From Gramella sp. AN32 (GTDB taxonomy: Bacteria > Bacteroidota > Bacteroidia > Flavobacteriales > Flavobacteriaceae), in contig NZ_QEYO01000003.1 of NCBI RefSeq assembly GCF_023718305.1, positions 62,001 through 126,000 on the forward strand: DNA of 64,000 nt. Reading direction: 5' to 3'. Both the position numbers and the translations under genes were made by a program. The notes under the pieces are model-generated. The model saw only the letters and a list, made by a program, of their open reading frames with translations. It was not told the DNA's origin and did no database searches. Within the stretch, counting starts at the first letter, position 1, and every line of letters begins with the position of its first letter. Below are positions 8,515 to 18,260 of the stretch, piece after piece.

Positions 8515-9243
8515 TCAATTACGAACTTTAAAACGAATGGGGATGCTATAAGAGACCGGGACAGGTTTTCCCCTTTGTTTTCCGGGCTTCATATCCGGGA
8601 TCAAATTGATCACCCGTTCTGCTTCCTTTTGTAATTCCGGATGTGGCGCCCTCACCTGGATCTTTTCTAGTTTTCCGTATTTATTCACCACGAAACTACA
8701 ATAAACGGTGGTAATTCCTTCTAATCCCAATTTTTCCCCAAGGGAAGTATCAAAGTTCTTATTGATAAATTGTCCTAACCTGGAATTCATACAGGATTTT
8801 CGTTCTTTATTATCGTCCAGATCATCACAGCCCGGATATATGGGAACGTCTTCGATTAATCGAAAAGGAACCACAATATCCTCATCTGGAATTTTAGCCT
8901 CGGTAATATCTTTATACTCCGGAATATCAATTTTCTTAGGTGCTTCCGTAGATTTTAGTGTTTCTGAAGGTTCCGGAGTTTCATCATCTATGATTTTGAA
9001 ATCTACGGGGTCGGGAATCTCAATTTTTAAAGGCGGGGGAGTTTCACTCTTTAAAACTATGAGAGGCGGGGTTTCTTCTTCAGATATTTTTGGCTCTTTT
9101 ACTTTCTGTACCTGCATTGCAGGAATTGATGTGGTCCAGTTGATTACCTGGTAGGTAGTGAAAAGTACAATAATGAGTCCTATTTGAAAAAATAGCATCC
9201 ATCTACGCCGAAGATCGGCTTTCGGGTTTTTCTTGGGTTTCAT
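8515..9243 (-). CDS. TonB family energy transducer (paralogue)
   Basis: A 242-residue TonB protein when started at ATG 9243, giving MKPKKNPKADLRRRWM, the same N terminus as its neighbour. A longer frame upstream would add 67 residues translated from an intergenic hairpin repeat (PLPWERSELAFQFRVRG) and is rejected. One inner membrane helix (about 15-33), a proline/glutamate-rich spacer and a C-terminal TonB domain (about 130-242, with DVPIYPGCDDL and YSIPIRFKV) follow. The pair probably arose by tandem duplication. Which receptors each serves cannot be told from sequence. Confidence 0.87.
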   Translation of the reverse strand: MKPKKNPKADLRRRWMLFFQIGLIIVLFTTYQVINWTTSIPAMQVQKVKEPKISEEETPPLIVLKSETPPPLKIEIPDPVDFKIIDDETPEPSETLKSTEAPKKIDIPEYKDITEAKIPDEDIVVPFRLIEDVPIYPGCDDLDDNKERKSCMNSRLGQFINKNFDTSLGEKLGLEGITTVYCSFVVNKYGKLEKIQVRAPHPELQKEAERVINLIPDMKPGKQRGKPVPVSYSIPIRFKVRN

Positions 9244-9310
9244 AATAAAAAAGATTAATAAGGTTACAAGGCAATAGAAAATTTGGATAAATTTCATATT
9301 GCCCCTCACC

Positions 9311-9352
9311 CGGAACTGGAAGGCCAGTTCCGACCTCTCCCAAGGGAGAGGT
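9311..9352. repeat. Double-hairpin intergenic repeat
   Basis: Two perfect hairpins in tandem: CGGAACTGG/CCAGTTCCG (9311-9332) and ACCTCTCCC/GGGAGAGGT (9333-9352). The unit is richer in GC than its surroundings and resembles repeats scattered between genes in Bacteroidota. It lies between vanZ and tonB, so it may also end transcription. Confidence 0.7.
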
Positions 9353-9379
9353 GGCAGATCCACCGATGATTTATTTAAA

Positions 9380-9790
9380 TTAAATCCCCTGCTTTCTCCA
9401 GCTTTCGATCTTTGGCGCCAAAAACCAAAAGATAAGCACAGCAAGGATTACACCAGTGCTATTCGCGACAATATCCCACCAATCGGGTGTGCGATAACTG
9501 GTTAGGGTTCCTTGTAAAACCTCAATTAACATACCAAAAAGAAAACAGCCCAACCCAACCCAAAGTAGATTAGACTTATAAGAAGAAGAATTGTCCTTTT
9601 TTATAATGAAAAATATTTTCCAGAAAAGTACCAAAAACAAATATGCCCCGGCATGGAGCATTTTGTCTGTAGGATTAAAATCACCTAGATGCACTCTAAA
9701 ATTCATTCGAATTAAAGAAAACCATGTAAGCGTCATGGTATAGGCAAAGGCAATAAAAAATAAAATTCTAGCTCCCAACAATTTCTGCAT
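9380..9790 (-). CDS. VanZ-like small membrane protein
   Basis: A 136-residue protein with four hydrophobic segments and a VanZ-family pattern: DKMLHAGAYLFLVLF in the second helix and EVLQGTLTSYRTPDWWDIVANSTGV in shortened form near residues 90-115 (glutamate, RTPDWWDI, NSTG). It overlaps the end of gcvH by 23 bp. VanZ-like proteins are associated with teicoplanin resistance in Gram-positives, but in Bacteroidota their role is unknown and resistance should not be assumed. The position next to gcvH is part of a conserved flavobacterial block. Confidence 0.8.
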   Translation of the reverse strand: MQKLLGARILFFIAFAYTMTLTWFSLIRMNFRVHLGDFNPTDKMLHAGAYLFLVLFWKIFFIIKKDNSSSYKSNLLWVGLGCFLFGMLIEVLQGTLTSYRTPDWWDIVANSTGVILAVLIFWFLAPKIESWRKQGI

Positions 9791-10148
9791 AAGCTTCAGC
9801 AGAGAGCAAATCGTCTACCTGAGATGGATCACTCATTTTAATTTTGATCATCCAACCGTCTACATAAGGATTAGAGTTTACTTTCTCCGGTTCATCTTCA
9901 AGACTTTCGTTAAATTCAATGATCTCCCCTGAAAGTGGCATAAATAGATCTGATACCGTTTTTACTGCTTCCACAGTTCCAAAAACCTCTTCCCTGTCTA
10001 ATTTTTCATCCAGCGTTTCAACCTCAACATAAACGATATCTCCCAGCTCTCCCTGGGCAAAATCTGTAATCCCAATCGTGGCGACATCGCCATCAATTTT
10101 AACCCATTCGTGGTCTTTAGTGTATTTTAATTCTTGTGGAATATTCAT
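9768..10148 (-). CDS. gcvH: Glycine cleavage system protein H
   Basis: A 126-residue lipoyl-carrier protein. The lipoylated lysine is Lys63 in GTVEAVKTVSDLFMP, and the C-terminal NPYVDGWMIKIKM is typical of the family. GcvH shuttles the aminomethyl group between the P, T and L proteins during glycine breakdown to CO2, ammonia and methylene-tetrahydrofolate. None of the partner genes is in this window, which is normal where gcvH sits alone. A consensus promoter lies 21 bp upstream. Confidence 0.96.
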   Translation of the reverse strand: MNIPQELKYTKDHEWVKIDGDVATIGITDFAQGELGDIVYVEVETLDEKLDREEVFGTVEAVKTVSDLFMPLSGEIIEFNESLEDEPEKVNSNPYVDGWMIKIKMSDPSQVDDLLSAEAYAEIVGS

Positions 10149-10168
10149 GGTCTTCTTTTAAAGTGTCG

Positions 10169-10199
10169 CAAAGTTAGTTTTTTAAGCGAATTGTTCAAA
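10169..10199 (-). promoter_or_regulatory. Predicted gcvH promoter
   Basis: On the minus strand TTTG (10199-10196), 19 bases, then TAACTTTG (10176-10169) fit the Bacteroidota -33/-7 consensus exactly in sequence and spacing. The -7 box ends 21 bp before the gcvH ATG. Confidence 0.7.
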
Positions 10200-10262
10200 A
10201 TATAATCTCAGTTACCCGAGATTATATTTTACCCTACCCGCAATTGCTAAAAAGTAATCCCC

Positions 10263-10279
10263 ACCTCCCGAAAGGAGGT
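10263..10279 (-). terminator. Hairpin after sprA
   Basis: ACCTCC and GGAGGT pair around CGAAA, 45 bp beyond the sprA stop. A second small inverted repeat (AATCTC...GAGATT, 10203-10222) follows. Together they probably end the sprA transcript before the gcvH promoter. Confidence 0.55.
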
Positions 10280-10323
10280 AATTTTCTTTTAAAAGAGCGC
10301 TCATAAAAAGAAAGCTTAACCGG

Positions 10324-13300
10324 TTAATTCCCGAAATTATAGATAAGGGTGATCCCTGATCGAATCGTGGTTTGTGGAAATGCTGTGGAAACGGCATATT
10401 CAGAAAAGGTATGGTCATAATAAAAACGTGCGGTAAGGTTCCTGGTCAAACCATAATCTGTCGTGAAATTGATGGACCAGATATCCTGCCCGGAGATGGT
10501 TTGATTGTTGGCCAAATCGAGATATCGCACTACCGTTCGGTTTTTACGGTAGGAAACATCTGCCTTAAAATTAAGATCACTGCTTAAAATCCTGTTCCTT
10601 CCCCCAATTCCGGTGGAGATTTTTAGATCTTTTATTCTATAACCCAGGCCTGTGGTATATTCATTCCCGCTATATTCGGTAAGCAGATTATTATCAAAAC
10701 TAAAGGCCAGTGAACGGTCTTTTTCAACTTTCGCCAAAATTTGAATATTTCCCTGGGTTTCAAAATCTACCTGCACAAGAGGTGTGAACAATTCCGTTAA
10801 AACCACATTGGAATACAGGATAGGATTTTTAAAATCCCCGGCCTGATTCATTTCCAACGGATTCGCCGCATCATAATCTAAATTGGTTTGAAATTGATTC
10901 AGTGTATAGTCAGATCTATACCCATGCAATATGGAGAATCTTCTGAATTTTTCCCTGAACCAGTCCAACCGCATCAATCCAGTATACTTTACATTCCAGT
11001 TTGGTAAAGGCATGTTTCTAAAAGGCCCCAATTTGGTGCCTGAAGGATCCCTTCCGGAGTAGGCCGAAATAAAGGCAGGCAACAAAACAGCCTGGTTGCT
11101 TTTCCCAATGCCAATGGGAAATCCTTCAGCATCTACATCATTGGGATTGAGACCTCTTTCCATAGCCAGCCTTCGGGCAATCTCTAAACGGTTCGCTCTA
11201 AATGTTTCAAAAGTTTGTGAAGAAGCTTCTGTGGTCTGGTTAAAAGCCGTCTTCAGCAATATAGTTGAAATATTAAAGTTTCCGTAAACATAAGGGGTTA
11301 GCGAAATGTATTCCAGGGAAACCGGATCTACGCGGTAATTTTCTGAAAAATTTTCCGCATAATTTTTACGCCCGGTTAGCTCTATGGTTAGATCTGGTAA
11401 AAGATCCAGCCCGGCCTGGAAGTCCAATTGCTCATTTTCAACGGTAGAATATTGCTGATTGAAATTCTGGTACAGGGTTAACCATCCCCTTTCCGCAGCC
11501 ATATATCGAATCTCATCCTGAAACCCAAAAGTAAAACCGGCAGAAGGCCTTAAAGTGCCCATAAAACCAATACTTTCTGTATAACCCGGTAAAAATATTC
11601 CGCGATTATTCCGGTAATTTACCTGGAAGGTTTTAATTCCGGTAACAATATTTATAAAGGTATTGTAGCCTTTGTGCTGCCTGGTATCAGGCGGAGTTTG
11701 CGGTTGTTGCGCTGGATTATTTTCTGCATCAGGCGGGCCTAATGTGGGAACTCCCCGGCTTCTTTCACTGATGGTTTTTGCCGCGCTTTTTGGTTTTTTC
11801 TCAACCAGGCCCAAATATGTATAAAGGTCCTGCATATTTAGACTGGCGTTGATCTGGTGCGTATTCGAATTCTGTACAGAATTACCAATATCCGGAATGC
11901 CTTCCAGATTTTCAAAAACCTTGGAACCTCTTTGCCACTGGAAATCCCCGGTATAGGAATAGGTCGCATTCACGAATTTTAGCACGGGAATCTTTTCAAA
12001 GGGCAAATCATAATTCACCTGCAGCGTTTGAAAATGCAAATTAGGCTCCCCAATATTGAAAAAATCATCCCATAGGCCAATCGAATTATCGGCGAAACCT
12101 TCTTCGTCTATATAATTTCTAATAATCCGGTTATTACTGGCATTAAAGCTGAAATTCAATGATTTTGTAAGATTATAATTGATTCCGTAGTTCCAGTCGA
12201 ATAAGTAATTACGCTGGTAAAGCGTGGGAATCCCAATATCATTATCTGAAAGATCCAGTGATCGGAATTTTTGCTGATTATACTGCCGGAAGAAATTAGA
12301 ACTCGCATTGATATTCGTTGGCAAATAATTAAAATTGAAATCACGCAGAAGGGCAAAATAATCACTACTGTCCAAAACAGTAATTTTCCGAAGTGGTTCT
12401 ATAGATTTCTGCGGAAAGCTATATTCATAAGTTCCGCCAACACGCACACTTTGATCCAGACTTTCTTCCACTTCGAAATCGCGATGATCTATTTGATTAT
12501 AAGAGGTGGAAAAAGCGAAATTCTCGATATCGTAAGGCATTGGTTTTTTCTCACCCACCCGTTCTTTTCGCAAGCCAATCACATTAATACTCTGTCTTTT
12601 GGTATAGGATTGGGATTGTTCTTTTACGGCTTTTCGTTCCCTGCTATCCTGAATATTGTTCAGCCTCGTATCCAGTTCCACATCCAAAAATTCTTGATCA
12701 TATTTTGGGGTGATGAGTTCTTCTCCCCTACTATAGTTCACGGGGATTTTTACACCCCAGGTTTTCGGCAGTAACTGACCCATATTTACATTGGTCACAA
12801 AATCATATTGCTGAAGGTCTTCCCTGCTTCGCTGATTTGGTCCCTGTTCCAGGCTACCAAAACCAACCGTACTCCTTCTTCCGGTGGCAGAGATATTGGC
12901 AAAATCAGCAAGGTTACTATCCATACTCACCACTCCGGCCCAACCGCCATCATTTTTAAGATCGGAAAGGCGTAATTCGTTAAACCAGACTTCCCCACAA
13001 AGATCGGTTACACCATCTATTCTGGTACCGTTCTTCACACCCAGCATGAGCAATCGTACATTTCCAAAACTTGGATTTCCTTTTACCCCAATACGCAGCC
13101 TGCCTAGATCATATGGATCTTCAGAATCTATTTGCTGAAGATCTTCCGTAAAGAAATTTAGTTCCGTAGAAATTAGAGAAGGATCCCCTAAAACGGCAGT
13201 TTTCACCTGTTGTAATAGATCAAGCTGAAGATTTAGTCGGTTAACTTCCGGCCAGATCGCTTCGGCACTGGTTTCTCCAAAAGAAGTGGGTGATAAGGGA

Positions 13301-16300
13301 ACTTCAACCTGGTAAAAGTTATCGGTAAAATCGGTTCCAATCCTTACAAAAGCAACTAACTGCCCATCTTTAAGCAATTGTTGGTTGGGCAGGGATTCCG
13401 CATGAAGGAACATTTCCAAATTTTTATACTGGCGCATATCGATCTGGAAGTTCTTGTAAACTGCACGCGCATCCTGAGGCTCTAATCCGCAAACGGTGAC
13501 AGAAAGTGACTGCTCATTTTGCCTGATATTGGTATTTCCTTCATACAATTCTTCCCGAACTACTCCCGGAGGCAATTTGTAAGGTATAGGCTGGCGATTT
13601 TCGTTCTCTTCAATATTCACCGCGTTAACTTCAAAAAGCGTATTCGGATTTTCAATTTGCCCGTTCTCTTCCTGAAGGCTTTGTGTATATCTCCTATAAT
13701 CCCCACGAACCAGATCCATAGTCCCAAACCTTAAAATGGTTTGATCCTGGAATTCATTTAAGAACATACGTATAAAACGGATCGATCTAAAATCTGCAAT
13801 TCCACCAACCGCATTCGTAGGTTCAAAAATGGGCACTTTAAACTGCACCCATCTTACCGGTAGGTTTTGGCCGTTTTGAAGCTCGACACTTAATTCTTTA
13901 ATATCGGTGATGTACCGGTTGTTATCGATATTCATCCCGGGAAAAACAGGCACTTCATATTCAAAGTAACTGTTAATCGTGTTCATGGTGTTGTCCCGGT
14001 TAATATCTTCTGTCGTTGGCAAAGTGGTATTCCCCCGATTATTATCGGTCACATTGGTTGGTGAATTTCCCTGTGTCCCGTTATAATTTCTATAGCGATC
14101 GAGGATTCCCCCTTCAGCATTTAAAAAATACTCGTAATTATCTGCGGAAGGATCTGGGTTTGCCCCAAAATCTGGGAACATGGCAGCTTCCCCGGCATCA
14201 AGTAATCCATCGTAACCCGCATCCTGATTGGTTCTGGCATCACCCTGAGAATCAAATGCATATATAAGGGACTGGTCTGCCGGGACTACTCCATAATTGG
14301 TGTTTATCGTATTAAATTCGCCGTCGCCTTCCGGAAGGCCATTTTCAAACTGTTTTCTTCCATCCTTGAGCACATCTTCGGAAATATTTCCCAGGTTAAA
14401 AGTGATATTACCGCCCTGATTTCCGACATTTTCAGGATAAATAAATGGATCCATCACCCAAAACTGAATATATTCCACGTTGGATTGTTCAAAATTGGTG
14501 GTATTGATCGCCCGCATGATCCCTCCAAAATTGTCATTTGGATTAGGTAGCGTATTCGTGCCAGACGCAGCCGGATTATAGTTGTAAGGACCCCTTTCTG
14601 TTGGGTCAAAAGCGAGGTCCATAGTGTAGAGCACCTGCGACTGTCCCTGCACCACATCTACATTCGGGAAGATTTCATTTAAGGCAACCCTTCGGGAAGC
14701 ATATCCTGAAATATCAGAATCGTTGATCCCATCTGGCCTTCGGTTGCTATAAAAAATAGGATCTATAGTATACCAGGATAATTTTGCCCGTTTATAACCG
14801 GCATCAATTGAACCATTGGGCAATTCCCCACCATATCCAATGGGCACACTGGAAAGTTCCCAACTTAAAGGATTGTTGATATCGATAGAAGTTTGCGCTG
14901 CTTCAAAATCGTCTATATAGGTAGTCGCTTTTCCGTCGAAATCATTGTTATTTGGAGCTCCCGGAATGAGATACGCAAATTCACCTCGCACCGAAACATT
15001 CGATTTTACATCGGTATCAATATTTGGAAGTTTGTTTACCAGCCGGGTCAAAAATGGAACTTCGGTATTGTAGTTCATATTAAACCCCAGAATGGTATTA
15101 TTGATAGGTTCGTAACTATAATTGGCTTTTTGGGTTAGCGGCCGTTCTTTCAAATTGATAAAAGTTCCCCCAATAAGGAAATTTTCATTGAACTGGTGTT
15201 CCACGTTAATCCCGGTAAAACGCTTAGTCTGCTGACCGAAAAGCGCATTATTCTCCGTTTTTACCTGGATGGGAATATCGGAAGCGAGCAAAGCTTCATC
15301 AAGAATTTGTACCCGCCCCAGTTCATAATTTACCACATAATCTACCCCTTCCTGAAGAATTCTCCCTCCCGCAGTAACCGTTACAGAACCCGGCGGCAAA
15401 TTGAACCCCACCGGAATCCCTTCAACTTCAGAAGATTTATATCTTCCCTTTAACTGAAATTTGTTTTTATCCGCATCCTGTTGTTCTGCCTGGATCTTCG
15501 TGGTTTCATACATAGACCTAAACACATATTTCTGCTGATTCTCATTCCAGGTTTCCGGAATATTATAATCTTCCCCACCTGTGTTTGGCGTATCATCTAA
15601 CTTATCAAAAAGGTAACTTCCAAAAGGTTCCACGGTAGTGAAAATAATATTCCCATTTTGGGGATCTATAGTGATTCCAGGAACATAATCAAAAAAACCA
15701 TCCCCACCATTAATGGGATCATTGTTATTGTTCAGATTATCCAGATTAAAAACCCGCAATAATGGGGTTTCGCTCACATCATTTGGAAGTACAGTTCCCT
15801 CTACCGGCTGGATATAATTAATTGGCTGGGGATCTGTATATAAAATATTCATTCTGAAATCTTCCCGCTCCAGATTATAAGCCCCAAGACTATAGATGTT
15901 CTTCATCATCAAATCCCATAATGGCTCATTTACATTGATTACCGTACTCTTCAACAATTTAACCACCAGATTTTGGTTGGCCCGGGGGTTATTTGCATTA
16001 GGATCGATATCTGTACTGGTAGAATTCACCCCATCATTGGCAAATTCACCAATCTGGAAAACCTCCCCATTTATAGTATATTGAAATGCGATCCCCAATA
16101 CTTCATCATTGCTCAATCGCTGATTTAAAGAGATATAACCAAGCTGTGTATTTACCGTATACTCATTAGGTTTTAATTGTCTCGCATTTTCCAGTTTGGC
16201 ATAATCGATACCTTCAGAAACCGTGGCCGGGCCAAAACCATTATCCACCGTGGCGATATCCCGAATCGCCGGAGTTAAAATAGACTCCGCTGCACCGGTA

Positions 16301-17478
16301 ATTCCGAAGGGATTAAAATCGTTATTGTTGTTATCTGGAAAAGATCCGGCGGGTTGATTGAAGAATCCCGCAGGCGGGTTATCCAGTCCTATATTCCCCG
16401 GAACATTGGTTTCCCCAAGGTCCTGAATAGCTACAATATTCCTGGTATCCTGGATGTTTTGAATATTATTCGTCCTGTTGGTGATCCAAACCTGAACCCT
16501 TTTTATCTGGATATTGGTGTTGATAAAAGGATAATTTCGCAAGGCTTCATCATAAGTATCCCGAAAATAATGCGCCAGGAAAAAGTGACGGTCCTGGTCG
16601 TAATCTAAAGCGAAGCTTTCAAAATCTTCTACCGTAGCGCCACCTTCAACATTTACGGTTCTTCTTTCTGATTTTTGTTCTGAAAAAACCCCGGTTACCC
16701 TGGTCTTTCCAAATTGCAATTCGGTTTTAAAACCAAAAAGACTTTGTGCTCCCTGGATCAAAGCATTGTTCAAAGGCATATTCACATTTCCCAATTCGAT
16801 TTTCTGAACGATATCATCTTCGTTGGGCGTGTATTCCAGTTTTAGCTGGTTTTGGAAATCAAAAGTAGATTCGGTATCATAATTGGCGGTTACCTGAAGC
16901 CTCTCCCCAATTTGTCCCAGCATGCTCAAACTAATCCGCTGATCGAAATCAAAGGAAAGATTACGCCTATTTCTTGGGGAAAATGAAGGATTATCCTGTT
17001 TGGTGTAGAGCAAACCCAGATCGATCGCCACAGAACCCTGCGGCACAATATTGATTTCAGTACCACCAAAAAGGCTTTCAAAGAGATTGTTATTTACATA
17101 AAAGTCTGGCAAAAGATCGCGCTGAAAATCTTCAGTACCTTCTTTTCTTCCGGAGAGCGCATCATTTTTCAGTTTAAAATAATTGCGCATTTCTTCGGCC
17201 AGGACAAGATCTTCATATTCCTTAGGACTTAAAACCAGGGGCAAACCTAAATTGATATCCCCTAAATTTTCTTTATAAAAATAACGATCCAGGATGGGAT
17301 CGTATTCGTATTTCGTTTGGATGCTTTGAGGATTGGGAAGCCTAATTTCCCCTAGAACATAGGGCGCCCTGGTTGTGTCCTGCGGAGTTTCCTGCGCAGA
17401 AACCTGACTTGCAAAAACAAGCATAAGTGCAGAAATAAGGCGTATTGAAACAGACACTTTCGGGTAATTGTTCCTCAA
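10324..17478 (-). CDS. sprA: SprA, giant outer membrane translocon of the type IX secretion system
   Basis: A 2384-residue protein with a signal peptide (about 1-28, SQVSAQ). Its size, long beta-rich sequence, N-terminal EIRLPNPQSIQTKYEYDP region and C-terminal barrel strands match SprA/SOV. SprA is a 36-strand outer membrane barrel through which type IX substrates, including gliding adhesins, leave the cell; it is essential for gliding in flavobacteria. The gene starts 5 bp after the ruvA stop, so both share a transcript; ruvA-sprA adjacency is a conserved flavobacterial arrangement. No frameshift was seen over 7 kb. Other type IX genes (gldKLMN, sprE, sprT) are absent from this window. Confidence 0.95.
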   Translation of the reverse strand: MRNNYPKVSVSIRLISALMLVFASQVSAQETPQDTTRAPYVLGEIRLPNPQSIQTKYEYDPILDRYFYKENLGDINLGLPLVLSPKEYEDLVLAEEMRNYFKLKNDALSGRKEGTEDFQRDLLPDFYVNNNLFESLFGGTEINIVPQGSVAIDLGLLYTKQDNPSFSPRNRRNLSFDFDQRISLSMLGQIGERLQVTANYDTESTFDFQNQLKLEYTPNEDDIVQKIELGNVNMPLNNALIQGAQSLFGFKTELQFGKTRVTGVFSEQKSERRTVNVEGGATVEDFESFALDYDQDRHFFLAHYFRDTYDEALRNYPFINTNIQIKRVQVWITNRTNNIQNIQDTRNIVAIQDLGETNVPGNIGLDNPPAGFFNQPAGSFPDNNNNDFNPFGITGAAESILTPAIRDIATVDNGFGPATVSEGIDYAKLENARQLKPNEYTVNTQLGYISLNQRLSNDEVLGIAFQYTINGEVFQIGEFANDGVNSTSTDIDPNANNPRANQNLVVKLLKSTVINVNEPLWDLMMKNIYSLGAYNLEREDFRMNILYTDPQPINYIQPVEGTVLPNDVSETPLLRVFNLDNLNNNNDPINGGDGFFDYVPGITIDPQNGNIIFTTVEPFGSYLFDKLDDTPNTGGEDYNIPETWNENQQKYVFRSMYETTKIQAEQQDADKNKFQLKGRYKSSEVEGIPVGFNLPPGSVTVTAGGRILQEGVDYVVNYELGRVQILDEALLASDIPIQVKTENNALFGQQTKRFTGINVEHQFNENFLIGGTFINLKERPLTQKANYSYEPINNTILGFNMNYNTEVPFLTRLVNKLPNIDTDVKSNVSVRGEFAYLIPGAPNNNDFDGKATTYIDDFEAAQTSIDINNPLSWELSSVPIGYGGELPNGSIDAGYKRAKLSWYTIDPIFYSNRRPDGINDSDISGYASRRVALNEIFPNVDVVQGQSQVLYTMDLAFDPTERGPYNYNPAASGTNTLPNPNDNFGGIMRAINTTNFEQSNVEYIQFWVMDPFIYPENVGNQGGNITFNLGNISEDVLKDGRKQFENGLPEGDGEFNTINTNYGVVPADQSLIYAFDSQGDARTNQDAGYDGLLDAGEAAMFPDFGANPDPSADNYEYFLNAEGGILDRYRNYNGTQGNSPTNVTDNNRGNTTLPTTEDINRDNTMNTINSYFEYEVPVFPGMNIDNNRYITDIKELSVELQNGQNLPVRWVQFKVPIFEPTNAVGGIADFRSIRFIRMFLNEFQDQTILRFGTMDLVRGDYRRYTQSLQEENGQIENPNTLFEVNAVNIEENENRQPIPYKLPPGVVREELYEGNTNIRQNEQSLSVTVCGLEPQDARAVYKNFQIDMRQYKNLEMFLHAESLPNQQLLKDGQLVAFVRIGTDFTDNFYQVEVPLSPTSFGETSAEAIWPEVNRLNLQLDLLQQVKTAVLGDPSLISTELNFFTEDLQQIDSEDPYDLGRLRIGVKGNPSFGNVRLLMLGVKNGTRIDGVTDLCGEVWFNELRLSDLKNDGGWAGVVSMDSNLADFANISATGRRSTVGFGSLEQGPNQRSREDLQQYDFVTNVNMGQLLPKTWGVKIPVNYSRGEELITPKYDQEFLDVELDTRLNNIQDSRERKAVKEQSQSYTKRQSINVIGLRKERVGEKKPMPYDIENFAFSTSYNQIDHRDFEVEESLDQSVRVGGTYEYSFPQKSIEPLRKITVLDSSDYFALLRDFNFNYLPTNINASSNFFRQYNQQKFRSLDLSDNDIGIPTLYQRNYLFDWNYGINYNLTKSLNFSFNASNNRIIRNYIDEEGFADNSIGLWDDFFNIGEPNLHFQTLQVNYDLPFEKIPVLKFVNATYSYTGDFQWQRGSKVFENLEGIPDIGNSVQNSNTHQINASLNMQDLYTYLGLVEKKPKSAAKTISERSRGVPTLGPPDAENNPAQQPQTPPDTRQHKGYNTFINIVTGIKTFQVNYRNNRGIFLPGYTESIGFMGTLRPSAGFTFGFQDEIRYMAAERGWLTLYQNFNQQYSTVENEQLDFQAGLDLLPDLTIELTGRKNYAENFSENYRVDPVSLEYISLTPYVYGNFNISTILLKTAFNQTTEASSQTFETFRANRLEIARRLAMERGLNPNDVDAEGFPIGIGKSNQAVLLPAFISAYSGRDPSGTKLGPFRNMPLPNWNVKYTGLMRLDWFREKFRRFSILHGYRSDYTLNQFQTNLDYDAANPLEMNQAGDFKNPILYSNVVLTELFTPLVQVDFETQGNIQILAKVEKDRSLAFSFDNNLLTEYSGNEYTTGLGYRIKDLKISTGIGGRNRILSSDLNFKADVSYRKNRTVVRYLDLANNQTISGQDIWSINFTTDYGLTRNLTARFYYDHTFSEYAVSTAFPQTTIRSGITLIYNFGN

Positions 17479-17483
17479 TGTGG

Positions 17484-18065
17484 TTAAAGCTTTTTAAGAG
17501 CCAGTTTTATAATCGATTCTACCTTAGAGTCGGGTTCATCTTTCAGAATCTTATCTACAACCTTCCCGGCCTGGCGACGGTTGTATCCCAGGATCTCTAA
17601 TGCTGATAACGCTTCTTCCTTATCTGTATTGTTTGGGGAGATGAAAAGTTCTTCGTCCCCCATGACTTTTAAAACTTTATCTTTTAGGTCCAGGATCACC
17701 CGTTGAGCGGTTTTCGCTCCAATCCCTTTTACACTCTGAATTGTGGGAACATCTCCTTTGGCAATTGCTTCGGTAACTTCAGCCGGGTTTAATGATGATA
17801 ACATCATCCTTGCTGTGCTTGTTCCCACTCCGGAAACCGAGATCAATAATTTGAAGATCTCACGTTCAGATTTTGCCATAAATCCGTAGAGTGTATGGGA
17901 ATCTTCCTTTACATGAAGGTAGGTAAACAGGTTCACTGCTTCCCCTTCAGGTAGAAGCGAATAGGTATGTAAGGAAATATGGACGGTATAACCAACTCCA
18001 TTGCAGTCGATAACCACATAAGTTGGATTTTTTTCAATTAACTGCCCCTTTAAATGATGAATCAT
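17484..18065 (-). CDS. ruvA: Holliday junction branch migration protein RuvA
   Basis: A 193-residue protein with the N-terminal OB fold (MIHHLKGQLIEKNPTYVVID), two helix-hairpin-helix motifs (SVSGVGTSTARMML near 77 and SVKGIGAKTAQRVIL near 112) and the C-terminal three-helix domain that contacts RuvB. RuvA tetramers bind four-way junctions and load the RuvB motor, encoded here at 37.6-38.6 kb. It is cotranscribed with sprA (5 bp gap). No ruvC is in the window. Confidence 0.96.
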   Translation of the reverse strand: MIHHLKGQLIEKNPTYVVIDCNGVGYTVHISLHTYSLLPEGEAVNLFTYLHVKEDSHTLYGFMAKSEREIFKLLISVSGVGTSTARMMLSSLNPAEVTEAIAKGDVPTIQSVKGIGAKTAQRVILDLKDKVLKVMGDEELFISPNNTDKEEALSALEILGYNRRQAGKVVDKILKDEPDSKVESIIKLALKKL

Positions 18066-18087
18066 GAAAAAAACTTAAGTTCGGTCT

Positions 18088-18095
18088 CAAATGTA
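18088..18095 (-). promoter_or_regulatory. -7 promoter box before ruvA-sprA
   Basis: TACATTTG on the minus strand matches TAnnTTTG and lies 22 bp before the ruvA ATG. No clear -33 TTTG is seen at the usual spacing, so the call rests on the -7 box alone. Confidence 0.45.
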
Positions 18096-18224
18096 ACAAA
18101 ATAAATCCTCCCTCGTCCCCTCCGAAAGAGCTGATTTTTAGTGCTATTATTACATTAGAATATTCGATTGATAATCTAAAAATCGAAAGGCCCGGCAAAG
18201 AAATATTCCAATATAAAAACACTA

Positions 18225-18246
18225 CCCGGCTGAGCTTGTCGAAGCC
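18225..18246 (+). repeat. REP-like repeat, copy left of the GIY-YIG gene
   Basis: CCGGCTGAGCTTGTCGAAGC lies 14 bp from the 3' end of the GIY-YIG gene. It is in the opposite orientation to the copy at 18599-18620, so the two bracket the gene as inverted repeats. Confidence 0.8.
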
Positions 18247-18260
18247 AATTTCAGAATAAC

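Noticed and set aside
9244..9444. N-terminal extension of the second TonB gene
   Set aside because: It is translated from a double-hairpin intergenic repeat, and the ATG at 9243 gives the standard flavobacterial TonB N terminus.
9380..9790. Antibiotic resistance call for the VanZ-like gene
   Set aside because: The family resemblance alone does not show glycopeptide resistance, and no van genes are near; outer membranes already exclude these drugs.
12271..12774. 167-codon frame on the plus strand inside sprA
   Set aside because: It lies entirely antisense to the well-supported sprA reading frame and has no recognisable domain.
18034..18222. 62-codon frame upstream of ruvA
   Set aside because: It overlaps the ruvA start and promoter, lacks a domain, and its N-terminal end runs into a repeat region.
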